This document shows, in pieces, positions 8,109 to 16,140 of a DNA stretch of 64,000 nt. The stretch covers positions 124,001-188,000 of the forward strand of contig JANQPX010000033.1 of NCBI GenBank assembly GCA_028285265.1. The letters run 5' to 3'. The translations under genes were made by a program, and so were the position numbers. This DNA comes from Geminicoccaceae bacterium (lineage in GTDB: Bacteria > Pseudomonadota > Alphaproteobacteria > Geminicoccales > Geminicoccaceae). The notes below the pieces were generated by a model. It was not told where the DNA came from, ran no database searches, and saw only the letters and a list, made by a program, of their open reading frames with translations. Each line of letters starts with the position of its first letter. Within the stretch, counting starts at the first letter, position 1.

Positions 8109-9483
8109 GGTCGAGCTTCCTACCGTTGGGGTCATAGTCGATGGTGATTTCTTGTTGGATGAGCAACGCGATTTCTTGGCCCGGCGGGACATAGATCGCA
8201 TCGAAGGTGTTGCTCAGCCGATTGGCGAGGTATCGCTGCACTTCGGCCGTGGCATCTGAGGCCGCGCGACCTAAGGCGAATTTGGCGACATCACCAACAA
8301 CAGCGCTAGCGATCGCACCATCTTCGACAACTTGCGCCGTCTGCGCTGCGGAAAAAGCTTCAGCAGCCCCAGCGCCGGCCGCAAGCCCGACCTGCGCCGC
8401 CAAATAGCCGGCAGCATTGCTAACGCGCTCGCCAGGGATGCACGGTGTACCGAATTTGTCGGCGATGTAGCCAAGACGCTCCTCCTGCCCACCGCCGTCC
8501 TCGACAGTCCGAATCGTGCCATCTTCAAAAACAAACGTCGCTGTTCTCAAGCTCCCTTCGACACAACCAAGCGTCCAATCGCCAATGGCGACGCCTTCGA
8601 ACACCATTGCCGCAATGTCGTCTGGCACACGAAAGCCGCTCGCCGCTAAGTTCTCCCGGCCGACCAACACACGGAAAGGAACGGGATCGGCAACCTGGCC
8701 ATCGATGGGCACACGCCCAATCATCGCCGTGAATGCTGTGCTTCCTGCCAACGTAGCCAGATTGTTGATCGTAAAATACGGCCTCGGTTTATCCGATCGG
8801 TCATCAACATCTGCCTGCAACGCAGCGACGTCACCAAGAGGTTCGGCAGACCCAATGGGGTTGAAATCGGGAAGCAGGGAGCCAGCATCACCCGTTGCGC
8901 CAATTGACGGGTTGCGCAAACCGGCGTCTCCACTGAGCCCAACATGGCTGCCCTGAGCATCCAGGGGGGCGACCCAGATATAGTCCGATTGGATCTCACC
9001 CCCATTGGCAATCGGATAGTTGTTCGCCAACACAGGCTCTTCCAAAACGGGCTCCGTTGGTTGGATCGTCAGGGATTGCCGGAGTGAAGCGAGTTCCTCA
9101 CTAAAAAGACTGGCTGATTCTTGAAGTTCGGTACTCTGTTCAAATTTGGCCGCGGCCAATTCGTCTTTAAGCTGCTCCGTCAACTTAGCTTCAAGACGGG
9201 CTTCTCCATCCTGAAGCTTTTGGTTCGATGCAATCAGCTGATTGTTCTGCTCGATGACTTTGGCAAGACGCTCATTGCTCGCCGTCAGCTCAGCGCGCAG
9301 TGTCCGTATGGTATCCACCGGCGTATCACCATCAGGGGCCTCTTCTAGAACGGGCAGCTTGGTGCGGGGTTTTGCCACCGTCTCTGATTTCGAAACGACC
9401 GACTTTGCTGCCAGACCACCGAGCGTTAGTAGAATGAGGCCAACAGCGACGGGAATAAGTTTATTGCTCGTTAGCCGCGCCAT
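8068..9483 (-). CDS. Integrating conjugative element protein, PFL_4705 family (TIGR03752), TraB/VirB10-like
   Basis: From the ATG at 9483 the 471-residue protein has a short cytoplasmic start, one transmembrane segment (about residues 8-27, LIPVAVGLILLTLGGLAAKS), a coiled coil (about 55-130, with LRAELTASNERLAKVIEQNN) and a periplasmic domain that includes AMIGRVPIDGQVADP and a GERVSNAAGYLAAQ region. This bitopic, periplasm-spanning design is that of VirB10/TraB scaffold proteins joining the inner- and outer-membrane complexes. It overlaps the preceding 4704-type gene by 13 bases. A GGAGG-like site lies about ten bases before the start. Confidence 0.88.
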   Translation of the reverse strand: MARLTSNKLIPVAVGLILLTLGGLAAKSVVSKSETVAKPRTKLPVLEEAPDGDTPVDTIRTLRAELTASNERLAKVIEQNNQLIASNQKLQDGEARLEAKLTEQLKDELAAAKFEQSTELQESASLFSEELASLRQSLTIQPTEPVLEEPVLANNYPIANGGEIQSDYIWVAPLDAQGSHVGLSGDAGLRNPSIGATGDAGSLLPDFNPIGSAEPLGDVAALQADVDDRSDKPRPYFTINNLATLAGSTAFTAMIGRVPIDGQVADPVPFRVLVGRENLAASGFRVPDDIAAMVFEGVAIGDWTLGCVEGSLRTATFVFEDGTIRTVEDGGGQEERLGYIADKFGTPCIPGERVSNAAGYLAAQVGLAAGAGAAEAFSAAQTAQVVEDGAIASAVVGDVAKFALGRAASDATAEVQRYLANRLSNTFDAIYVPPGQEIALLIQQEITIDYDPNGRKLDHAQGGVTPRRGLD

Positions 9484-10298
9484 GGCACCAGCGCCTCCAA
9501 AAAAGGGCGATCTGAGATCAGATAGAGCGTCGACGTATCGCCAGGCTCGCCAGCCGGCGCCAGACCATGATGGTGGAACGTGGCGGTTAGCCACTGCCCC
9601 ACGGCAGACCGAGGATCGAGCACCAGGGATTGGGTGCTCCTGTTTCTGACCCTAATCGACGTCACATAAAAACCATTGCGACCCCGCCAACTCGCAACAG
9701 GGACGGTATCGACAGGCCCATTCTGCAAAAGACCTTTCACAGGCTCGCCGGCCGAGGGCAGCGGAACGGCATGAATGCCCGGCTCCTGCTTAATCAGACG
9801 CTCCGGCGCATAGCTTTGCTGGGCAGCAAAACGTGTCAGCTTCAGATAACCGACGCCGTGATTTGCCTTTTCTTCACCAAGAGCTTTAGCGTCATCGATG
9901 AAGGCCTGCTCGTCGTTCCCGGTCACGTTCACGACGCGAACCGGTGTTGTCGGAGCGTTGTCCGATGTCGTGATATCGAACAGATAAAAGTCGCCGTTGG
10001 TCAAATCACGCACAGGCAGACGTGTTGTCTCAAACGGCTCGCTTGCCTGGAGATAAATCGTGTCATTGACCGCCTGGACTCTGAGCTTCGAGACAAGGTC
10101 AGGCGGCACCCCGGGCTGAACACGACCCGGAAACCAGACATAACGCTCCTGTCCGATCGGTAGATGGATTGATAGCGGCGCCCGGTTCCATCGAAGAATC
10201 TCAGTGTTAAACTCGGCAAAGGCCGGCACCGTCGTCATCAGGCCGACGACCATGCCTACTGCTACCCCTGTTAAGAGATGAAGAAGCTTTCGCATCAT
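9471..10298 (-). CDS. Integrating conjugative element protein, PFL_4704 family (TIGR03749, DUF3438), VirB9/TraK-like
   Basis: The 275-residue protein has a signal peptide (ending VPAFAEF) and family patterns LRWNRAPLSIHLPIGQERYV, VWFPGRVQPGVPPDLVSKL and SEPFETTRLPVRDL. This periplasmic/outer-membrane-associated component takes the place of TraK/VirB9 in the core complex. Four-base overlap with the upstream 4703-type gene and 13-base overlap with the downstream 4705-type gene show coupled translation. No defect is visible. Confidence 0.92.
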   Translation of the reverse strand: MMRKLLHLLTGVAVGMVVGLMTTVPAFAEFNTEILRWNRAPLSIHLPIGQERYVWFPGRVQPGVPPDLVSKLRVQAVNDTIYLQASEPFETTRLPVRDLTNGDFYLFDITTSDNAPTTPVRVVNVTGNDEQAFIDDAKALGEEKANHGVGYLKLTRFAAQQSYAPERLIKQEPGIHAVPLPSAGEPVKGLLQNGPVDTVPVASWRGRNGFYVTSIRVRNRSTQSLVLDPRSAVGQWLTATFHHHGLAPAGEPGDTSTLYLISDRPFLEALVPWRG

Positions 10299-10954
10299 TT
10301 GCTATCCTTTGCATCCCCGTCAGGCAGCCGCTTAGGACTTTCACCGTCTGAAAACCCATCCAACGCCAAACCCCAGGGATTTCTCTCGCGGTCGACATCG
10401 AATCGCACCACCCGGAGCGGGTAGCGGAGCCGCACGTCTTTCGTGACGAGATCATTGACCCACTCCTTGATCTCGACATCGAGCCAGACGATCCAAGCGC
10501 CATCTCCGATAGGAACGACGCGCGATGGTTCATACTGACGGCCCGCAATCTCCGAGATGCCCCGAACCTTCCCGCGCAGCTCGCCGCGCTTGGCTTTGCT
10601 TTGAAAATCCGATTCGAGCCAGTCGTAAAAGCGTGGCGTCAAAAAACTCTGGAGCCTGAACACATTCGCGGGATAATCGTCCTCGCCATTTTCAGGCCAT
10701 CGATGGATCTGTTGCCAGATATAGGCGGCAAAGGTGTAGACGTTGGGTGCAGGCACGTGATCGACCACCTGCTGGGCGCCACCTTGAAGCTGAGGAGGGA
10801 TGTGCACGGTGATCTGCTGAGGCGCGGCCGTCCAGCCATAAATTGCACCGGCTAAGAGCAATGCAAGCAAGAGAATGACCACGCGTAGGGTTGCGATATG
10901 CGCCTTCGAGACCTCAACTTGCGTCTGAAATTTTTTGGGAAGCGTCGCGTGCAT
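10295..10954 (-). CDS. Integrating conjugative element protein, PFL_4703 family (TIGR03746, DUF2895), TraE/VirB8-like
   Basis: The ATG at 10954 overlaps the TGA of the TIGR03750 gene by one base, which fixes the start; longer frames upstream are only overlap with that gene. The 219-residue product has one transmembrane segment (about residues 23-45, LRVVILLLALLLAGAIYGW) followed by a periplasmic domain with FAAYIWQQIHRWPENGEDDY and FLTPRFYDWLESDF. Such bitopic proteins form the inner-membrane/periplasmic assembly hub. Context and pattern are both typical. Confidence 0.92.
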   Translation of the reverse strand: MHATLPKKFQTQVEVSKAHIATLRVVILLLALLLAGAIYGWTAAPQQITVHIPPQLQGGAQQVVDHVPAPNVYTFAAYIWQQIHRWPENGEDDYPANVFRLQSFLTPRFYDWLESDFQSKAKRGELRGKVRGISEIAGRQYEPSRVVPIGDGAWIVWLDVEIKEWVNDLVTKDVRLRYPLRVVRFDVDRERNPWGLALDGFSDGESPKRLPDGDAKDSK

Positions 10955-11313
10955 CAGGACCTCCAAGTCCGTCCAATGCCAAGCCTCGGCACGCCAAATG
11001 ACACAAAGCGCGAACGGCGCAATCCCAAGTGATGCAAGAAGAAATCGACACGCTGTTGGTAGTACCCATCGGGTCTGCCACGCTTGAGTCGCTGGAAGAG
11101 GCCACCACCGACATAGACAGTTCCGACAATCATGATCCCTGCGAAGCCGATGGCTACAGCACCGATAAGGAAGGCGAGGATGATGGCGGCCGGCAGCCAA
11201 AAAGCCACAGCGCCACTGGCAACCAACAAGAGCTCGGTTGACGAGCAGCCCCGAAGAATCGAGGGCTCCTCGTTCATCCGACTGGCGAGGATATGGTCAA
11301 GCTGCTCAGCCAT
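10954..11313 (-). CDS. Conjugative transfer region protein, TIGR03750 family (DUF3487)
   Basis: The 119-residue protein starts MAEQLDHILASRMNEEPSIL, then has the family segment RGCSSTELLLVASGAVAFWL and two adjacent membrane segments (about residues 28-70), ending in a basic, cytoplasmic tail with GYYQQRVDFFLHHLGL. It corresponds to the small TraL/VirB3-like inner-membrane protein of GI-type systems. It lies six bases after the preceding 4702-type gene and overlaps the next gene by one base. Confidence 0.9.
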   Translation of the reverse strand: MAEQLDHILASRMNEEPSILRGCSSTELLLVASGAVAFWLPAAIILAFLIGAVAIGFAGIMIVGTVYVGGGLFQRLKRGRPDGYYQQRVDFFLHHLGLRRSRFVSFGVPRLGIGRTWRS

Positions 11314-11319
11314 CTCAGC

Positions 11320-11670
11320 TCAGGCGAAGACGGTATTGGCTTGCGTCAGCAAGAACGTCGCGAAGACGAGAATGACCGCACCGACACCCGCCGTCACAGC
11401 AGCCTCCGACCATTCAGCTCGGCCTGCCCGGCATTCGTTGAACTTGGCAATGACGGACCACCCCACCAAAAGAAAGGCCGCAGCACCAACAATGAAGATG
11501 AAAATCGTGATGCCCTGCTGAAGCAACGCATCGAGTACACTCAAAAAGTCACCCGGTGCTGCACCTGCAGGCGCTTGCACGTCAGGAAGCTGCTGGGCGT
11601 CGGCGTCGCACAACAACCAACTCGACCCCAGAACGAAACCAAATGCGGACGTCCATAGACGGTTCGTCAT
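11320..11670 (-). CDS. Integrating conjugative element protein, PFL_4702 family (TIGR03745, DUF2976), pilin-like
   Basis: The 116-residue product has a signal peptide (ending DADAQ) and two hydrophobic helices (about residues 53-75 and 90-112) separated by a short polar turn (KFNECRAGRAEWSEA). This is the size and topology of the TraA/VirB2-like pilin subunits, and DUF2976 proteins stand in that place of the operon. The next gene begins six bases downstream. The pilin role is inferred from topology and order. Confidence 0.88.
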   Translation of the reverse strand: MTNRLWTSAFGFVLGSSWLLCDADAQQLPDVQAPAGAAPGDFLSVLDALLQQGITIFIFIVGAAAFLLVGWSVIAKFNECRAGRAEWSEAAVTAGVGAVILVFATFLLTQANTVFA

Positions 11671-11687
11671 GGCTCACTACCCTTTCG

Positions 11688-11996
11688 TTATCGAAGAAAA
11701 ACACCGGCAATCACCAGAAGCAGTGACGCCCGGATGAGTAAGATCGACATTGCTGATGCTCTGAGCTGGCCCGTGGTCCATCGCTCGTAGGCCGCGTAGG
11801 ACATGAGGGCCAAGGTAAGGAGGATCACGGTGAAAATAGCTGCCGAAATGAGATCATTAAGATCAACGGCAAGTCTCCCTGCGTTGATCCCAAACGCGGC
11901 CTCCTGTTCCTCCGTGAACTGCGCTCCTGCAGGACAGGCGACGAAAGACGTCAGCCCACCTACTATCCACGTCTTGACGTTCCATCTACGACTCAT
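11688..11996 (-). CDS. Integrating conjugative element protein, PFL_4701 family (TIGR03758, DUF3262)
   Basis: From the ATG at 11996 the 102-residue protein has a signal-like start (MSRRWNVKTWIVGGLTSFVA), a short periplasmic segment (TEEQEAAFGINAGRLAVDLN) and two membrane helices around AAIFTVILLTLALMSYAAYE and ILLIRASLLLVIAGVFL. The ARG/LRASAM linker between them matches the DUF3262 pattern. A longer start 28 codons upstream (MLFRLFMARK) is possible but has no better ribosome-binding site. It is 17 bases upstream of the 4702-type gene. Confidence 0.82.
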   Translation of the reverse strand: MSRRWNVKTWIVGGLTSFVACPAGAQFTEEQEAAFGINAGRLAVDLNDLISAAIFTVILLTLALMSYAAYERWTTGQLRASAMSILLIRASLLLVIAGVFLR

Positions 11997-12108
11997 TGGC
12001 GGCACAGTCTGGTTATGAATGACACTTGTGAGCTGAAGCTGATCCTCTTTGGCTTTCCTGGCCATGAACAATCGGAACAGCATCGTGGTCCGTTTGTTTG
12101 AGACAGCT

Positions 12109-12549
12109 TTATTGGACGCTTCGGTATCGTGTTTCTTTGCTTTCGCAATCGTCCTGAGCTGACGCGCAGACGACACCTTCCTGGATATTTTGCCAAGCCA
12201 AGACCAGATCTTTGATGGCAGAATCCGATTGTGTGAGAAGACGAAGCGTTTCTCGAAGAACGACATCGAGATCATCGTCGACGGACCAATAGGCTTCGAG
12301 TAAATCGTCGATCAAAAGCGCATCCTGCCACGTCAATGCTCGACCATGAGCGCGCCGCCTCAATTGTCGAAGCTGAGCCAGGCCTCGAAGGATGGTCGAG
12401 CCCTCACATCCGTCACTCAAGTGAATGCGATCATCTTCGACAAGCTTAGCAAAAACCTGCGCTAACGAAGCGTTGCCAAAAACGTGCCCCAACCGCCAAC
12501 AGGAAGAGTCGCTTACCCTGAGCTGCCTCGGCAATTCTGTGGCGGTCAT
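12109..12549 (-). CDS. Hypothetical protein at the head of the conjugation operon
   Basis: A strong GGAGAGG site four bases before the ATG at 12549 supports this start over longer in-frame starts. The 146-residue protein is soluble, without a signal peptide, and largely helical, with a basic patch (LAQLRQLRRRAHGRALTW) and an acidic segment (LLEAYWSVDDDLDVVLRETL). In canonical GI elements an RAQPRD-family gene stands near here, but this sequence shows neither the signal peptide nor the RAQPRD motif. Function unknown; operon membership is inferred from strand and spacing (112 bases to the next gene). Confidence 0.55.
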   Translation of the reverse strand: MTATELPRQLRVSDSSCWRLGHVFGNASLAQVFAKLVEDDRIHLSDGCEGSTILRGLAQLRQLRRRAHGRALTWQDALLIDDLLEAYWSVDDDLDVVLRETLRLLTQSDSAIKDLVLAWQNIQEGVVCASAQDDCESKETRYRSVQ

Positions 12550-12745
12550 GTACCTCTCCGAAGGTTGTTTTTTTCGGAGGATCACGTTCGTTCGTGATCT
12601 CCATGCCAACCAAGACACCTGAAGCCTCGATTCTATTGCGAACTTTTTTGACTTTTTTTGTGGAATTAGAGAATGCCTCAGTGACCGCTTCATCACGCGA
12701 CAGCCTATCGGTCGGATCTGGCGACAGATCATACGTCCGCCCCAT
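12446..12745 (-). CDS. Possible small gene overlapping the operon head
   Basis: A 99-codon frame from the ATG at 12745 encodes a basic, coding-looking sequence (FSNSTKKVKKVRNRIEASGV, then MEITNERDPPKKTTFGEVHD) and overlaps the next gene by 104 bases. The overlap is long for a true neighbour. It could instead be a single gene whose two parts have been separated by a frameshift, or a spurious frame. The ribosome-binding site (AGGT) is weak. Confidence 0.3.
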   Translation of the reverse strand: MGRTYDLSPDPTDRLSRDEAVTEAFSNSTKKVKKVRNRIEASGVLVGMEITNERDPPKKTTFGEVHDRHRIAEAAQGKRLFLLAVGARFWQRFVSAGFC

Positions 12746-12972
12746 AGACCTATCTCGGCCATGACGAGACGCGTTCTCACAGGTGGGTTGCGCATGATCT
12801 CGATGTCGCCCCTTCATTACGAGGAGCGACCAACCTCCACGCGTCTACCGAGTGAAATGACAAGTGAGTGTATGGCTATCAATGAGTTGATATTGAGACT
12901 CAGCTCTGAGAGTTGCGTTGGCGCCAACAAGCTGTGTAAACTCGAACTAGTGAGAATCAAAGAATATCAATT

Positions 12973-13698
12973 ATGGAACACTTGATAGAATTCATTATTG
13001 GTACATTCATCGGATATTTAATTATTACAGTATCCGAGTCATTTTTCCATCGATACATCCAACATGCCCCCTATGGCGTCCGTAGACAATATCGATATCT
13101 GAGGCATCTCGGAACGTCACTACGCCAAGCTTGGTATTCACATCACGTCGTTCACCATTACAGGACGTTCCGTCATACGTTTACGGTCCAGTTTGATACC
13201 GTCGACCAGCAAACGCGACTTGATCATCATCTCAATGAACAAAAGATGATCGAAATTGCCGAGACAGACTATGGCGTACGCATCGGCCGCAAGGCAAAGT
13301 ACTACATCAAGTACATGGCACCCACCTTACCATTGTTTACGCTGGCTTGTGTAACTGGTGGCGCCGCATTCTCATTAGGCGCCCTCATCCCACTGATCAT
13401 ATGGCCCATGATGGCACAGTTTGTTCACCCCTACTTGCATATGAGACATGACGACATCAAAACCGAGGCGCCTCTATACGCACGACTGGTGTCAAAAACG
13501 ACGTATTTTAAGTGGCTTGCCATACATCACTGGATGCATCACCGCTACGAGCACTGCAATTACAACCTTCTTCTTGGAGGCGATGTGATCTTGGGGGTTC
13601 AGCGCTTCCCAAGAAGCTCTGATTGGGAGGAAATGGGCGAAGCGGGCCTTTGGACGCCAGCTTGGAGCCGATCTGACAAGGAAGTTCACCGATCGTAG
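12973..13698 (+). CDS. Fatty acid hydroxylase / sterol desaturase superfamily membrane protein
   Basis: The 241-residue protein has the histidine clusters of the di-iron membrane hydroxylases: ESFFHRYIQH (H26, H31), YSHHVVHHYRTFRH (H57, H58, H61, H62), FVHPYLHMRHDD and HHWMHHRYEH. Hydrophobic segments lie at about residues 5-25 and 115-160. Members oxidise lipid or isoprenoid chains with O2 at the cytoplasmic membrane; the substrate here cannot be read from sequence. Base composition of the 5' part is more AT-rich than the flanks, and the gene stands alone between the conjugation module and a signalling cluster, so it may have been transferred. No strong ribosome-binding site is seen before the ATG. 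Confidence 0.75.
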   Translation: MEHLIEFIIGTFIGYLIITVSESFFHRYIQHAPYGVRRQYRYLRHLGTSLRQAWYSHHVVHHYRTFRHTFTVQFDTVDQQTRLDHHLNEQKMIEIAETDYGVRIGRKAKYYIKYMAPTLPLFTLACVTGGAAFSLGALIPLIIWPMMAQFVHPYLHMRHDDIKTEAPLYARLVSKTTYFKWLAIHHWMHHRYEHCNYNLLLGGDVILGVQRFPRSSDWEEMGEAGLWTPAWSRSDKEVHRS

Positions 13699-13926
13699 CC
13701 ATTTCGCCCCAGTCCCCGAGGGATCCTTAGAGCGTAGGGTTACACAAAAAACTCCTTGGTCGATCTAGGCTTGCTCTGACCAGCTTACGCCAGTTCTCAT
13801 GAGGGCCGTGGTTGTTAAGCAAGGGCGCCGTTAAACGCCCCATAACGAAATTTTCAGGACTCCTATGTCAGGCTGACTGCATCCGTCTGAGCATTTCGGG
13901 TTAGTCAGCCCGCGCATGGGAACGAT

Positions 13927-16056
13927 ATGGCGCCAAGCATGCTGAAATCTGGGGATCCATCGGAGCCCCTTCCGCTCGTCTTGATCGCCGACGACGATGA
14001 CATGCAACGTCTCCTGATCTCCAAGACGTTGAAAAAAAACGGCTTTCAGGTCCGTGAGGCCGCCGATGGCGAGGCAGCAATCGCCGCCTTCCACGAAGAT
14101 ACCTTCGAACTTGTACTCCTCGATGTCACAATGCCTAAGGCCGACGGCTTCGAAGTTTGTGCTGCGATTCGAGCCACCCTGAAGGGCGCCCATGTTCCGG
14201 TCTTGATGATGACAGGGCAAAAGGATCTCAGTTCCATCGACCGAGCCTATGAAGTCGGCGCAACAGATTTCATCGCCAAACCCATCACTTGGAGACTTCT
14301 TGGCCACCGGGTCCGCTATTTGCACCGGGCCGGTCTCAGCATGAGCGATCTTCGAGCGAGCCAACATGAGCTTGCGGAGGCCCAGAGAATTGCCAATCTC
14401 GGCAGCTGGCGTTGGTATTGCGACCGCAAGCAACTCCGTGTTTCAAGCGAGGTCCAACGTATCTTTGGGATCGAGAACAAAGAGCATGATCTCAATCTCA
14501 ATGACCTCCTCAACGCAACGCACCCCGATGATCGGTATGTCTTAGCAGAGCTCCATTCGCGGACACTCGAGAAAGGGGAAGAGATTGCGGTCGACATCCG
14601 CCTCAATGACCAGACAGCCTCGCGCACCGTGGCCGTCCGGGCGCGCACCGAAGTGGATGAGGGCTGCGGCACGATCCTTAGAGGTACGTTTCAGGATGTC
14701 ACCGAACGGCGAGCCACCGAGGCGCGGTTGCACCATCTGGCCCATCATGATTCCTTAACCAACCTTCCGAACCGGTCATTGTTGAATGATCGCCTTGAGC
14801 AGGCTCTTGCCCGAGCGAGACGTGACGGCACAGAGGTCGCGGTTTTATGCATCGATATCGACCGTTTCAAAGACATCAATGACACCTATGGACATAATAT
14901 TGGCGATGAACTCCTTATCGAAGTGGCCAACCGACTGCAGGCCGAAGTGCGTGGCTCCGACACAGTTGCGCGACTGGGCGGCGATGAATTCGCAGTTATC
15001 CAGTTCGGGCTGAGCCAACCCAGGGGAGCCAACACCCTCTGTCACCGACTTCTTAAGGCTCTTACACAGCCCTATGAGCTTGCAGGCCATAGCATTCCCG
15101 CGGGTTCGAGCGTCGGCGTTGCGATGTTTCCGGCAGATGCTGATAAGGCCGAGTCCCTGCTCATCAAGGCCGACATGGCGCTTTACCGTGCGAAGGCAGA
15201 CGGACGCGGCACAAGCCGGTTCTTTGAAGAAGGTATGGATAAAGTCTTCCGTAACCGCAAACGCATCGAAGAAGATCTGCGGCGTGCCTTAGAGGGAGAC
15301 TGGTTCGAGCTTCACTATCAGCCCCAAATAGCCGTGCAAAGCGAGGAGATTGTCGGCGTTGAGGCATTGCTCCGGCTGAGACATCCAACAAAAGGCATCG
15401 TGCCGCCCCTCGACTTCATGGCCGTCGCCGAAGAGACCGGTCTTATTGTGCCGATCGGTCGCTGGGCTCTCCGCAAAGCCTGCACGGATGCCGCCTCTTG
15501 GCGCCGAAAGGACGGGCAGCCGATCCGCGTCGCCGTCAATCTTTCACCCATACAGTTTCGGCAACCCACGCTGGTCCAAGATGTCAAGGACGCGTTACTT
15601 GAAGCAAAGCTTGACCCTACTCTCCTCGAGATCGAAATTACTGAAAACGTCTTGCTGCACGACACCGCGCTGGTGCTGAATACGCTCAACCGACTGAAGA
15701 GCTTAGGCGTCCTTATCGCCATGGATGACTTTGGTACGGGTTATTCATCACTCTCCTATCTTCAGCGGTTTCCCTTCGATCGCATCAAAATCGACCAGTC
15801 CTTCATCCGCGAGCTGTCAAGCAACCCCGATGCAGCTGCGATCGTCCGCGCTGTGGTCGCCCTTGGTCGAAGCCTTAATATCTCGACGACCGCTGAGGGC
15901 GTCGAAACAGCGCCGCAATTCGCCTATCTCAAAGGTGAGGTCTGCGATGAGGTGCAGGGATACTACTTTGACAAACCCCTACCCTACGCAACCTTGATGG
16001 ACAGATTGCAAATGGCGCCACCAGACAAAGCGTCGCCAGAGTATGCCGCCACCTAG
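13927..16056 (+). CDS. Response regulator with PAS, GGDEF and EAL domains
   Basis: This 709-residue cytoplasmic protein is built as REC (about 15-135, phospho-acceptor D66 in LLDVTMP), PAS (about 150-270), GGDEF (about 285-440) and EAL (about 460-700). The diguanylate cyclase motif GGDEF is intact at 351-355, with an RxxD product-inhibition site (RGSD, 342-345) five residues before it. The phosphodiesterase motif EALLR is intact at 479-483, along with DDFGTGYSSL and EGVET. It can therefore in principle both make and break c-di-GMP under control of phosphorylation and a sensory PAS. It lies just upstream of the TonB receptor / YfiR / histidine kinase cluster, whose kinase is a candidate partner; this link is inferred. 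Confidence 0.95.
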   Translation: MAPSMLKSGDPSEPLPLVLIADDDDMQRLLISKTLKKNGFQVREAADGEAAIAAFHEDTFELVLLDVTMPKADGFEVCAAIRATLKGAHVPVLMMTGQKDLSSIDRAYEVGATDFIAKPITWRLLGHRVRYLHRAGLSMSDLRASQHELAEAQRIANLGSWRWYCDRKQLRVSSEVQRIFGIENKEHDLNLNDLLNATHPDDRYVLAELHSRTLEKGEEIAVDIRLNDQTASRTVAVRARTEVDEGCGTILRGTFQDVTERRATEARLHHLAHHDSLTNLPNRSLLNDRLEQALARARRDGTEVAVLCIDIDRFKDINDTYGHNIGDELLIEVANRLQAEVRGSDTVARLGGDEFAVIQFGLSQPRGANTLCHRLLKALTQPYELAGHSIPAGSSVGVAMFPADADKAESLLIKADMALYRAKADGRGTSRFFEEGMDKVFRNRKRIEEDLRRALEGDWFELHYQPQIAVQSEEIVGVEALLRLRHPTKGIVPPLDFMAVAEETGLIVPIGRWALRKACTDAASWRRKDGQPIRVAVNLSPIQFRQPTLVQDVKDALLEAKLDPTLLEIEITENVLLHDTALVLNTLNRLKSLGVLIAMDDFGTGYSSLSYLQRFPFDRIKIDQSFIRELSSNPDAAAIVRAVVALGRSLNISTTAEGVETAPQFAYLKGEVCDEVQGYYFDKPLPYATLMDRLQMAPPDKASPEYAAT

Positions 16057-16103
16057 AAGACCTTGTTAACCTAAACTGAATGTTTACCAACGTCGCCTAG
16101 CAT

Positions 16104-16132
16104 CTCCGCAGGATTATAATCTCCTTGCGGAG
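16104..16132 (+). promoter_or_regulatory. Inverted repeat covering the ribosome-binding site of the TonB receptor gene
   Basis: CTCCGCA (16104-16110) and TGCGGAG (16126-16132) are perfect complements around a 15-base loop that itself contains the palindrome GATTATAATC. The right arm includes GCGGAG, the likely Shine-Dalgarno sequence eight bases before the ATG at 16141. In RNA the stem would hide the ribosome-binding site; as DNA it could be an operator. Both readings are inference. Confidence 0.45.
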
Positions 16133-16140
16133 CTCACCCT

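Noticed and set aside
13831..14433. Minus-strand open frame of 200 codons opposite the REC and PAS domains
   Set aside because: The plus strand carries an intact receiver and PAS domain; the opposite frame has no pattern.
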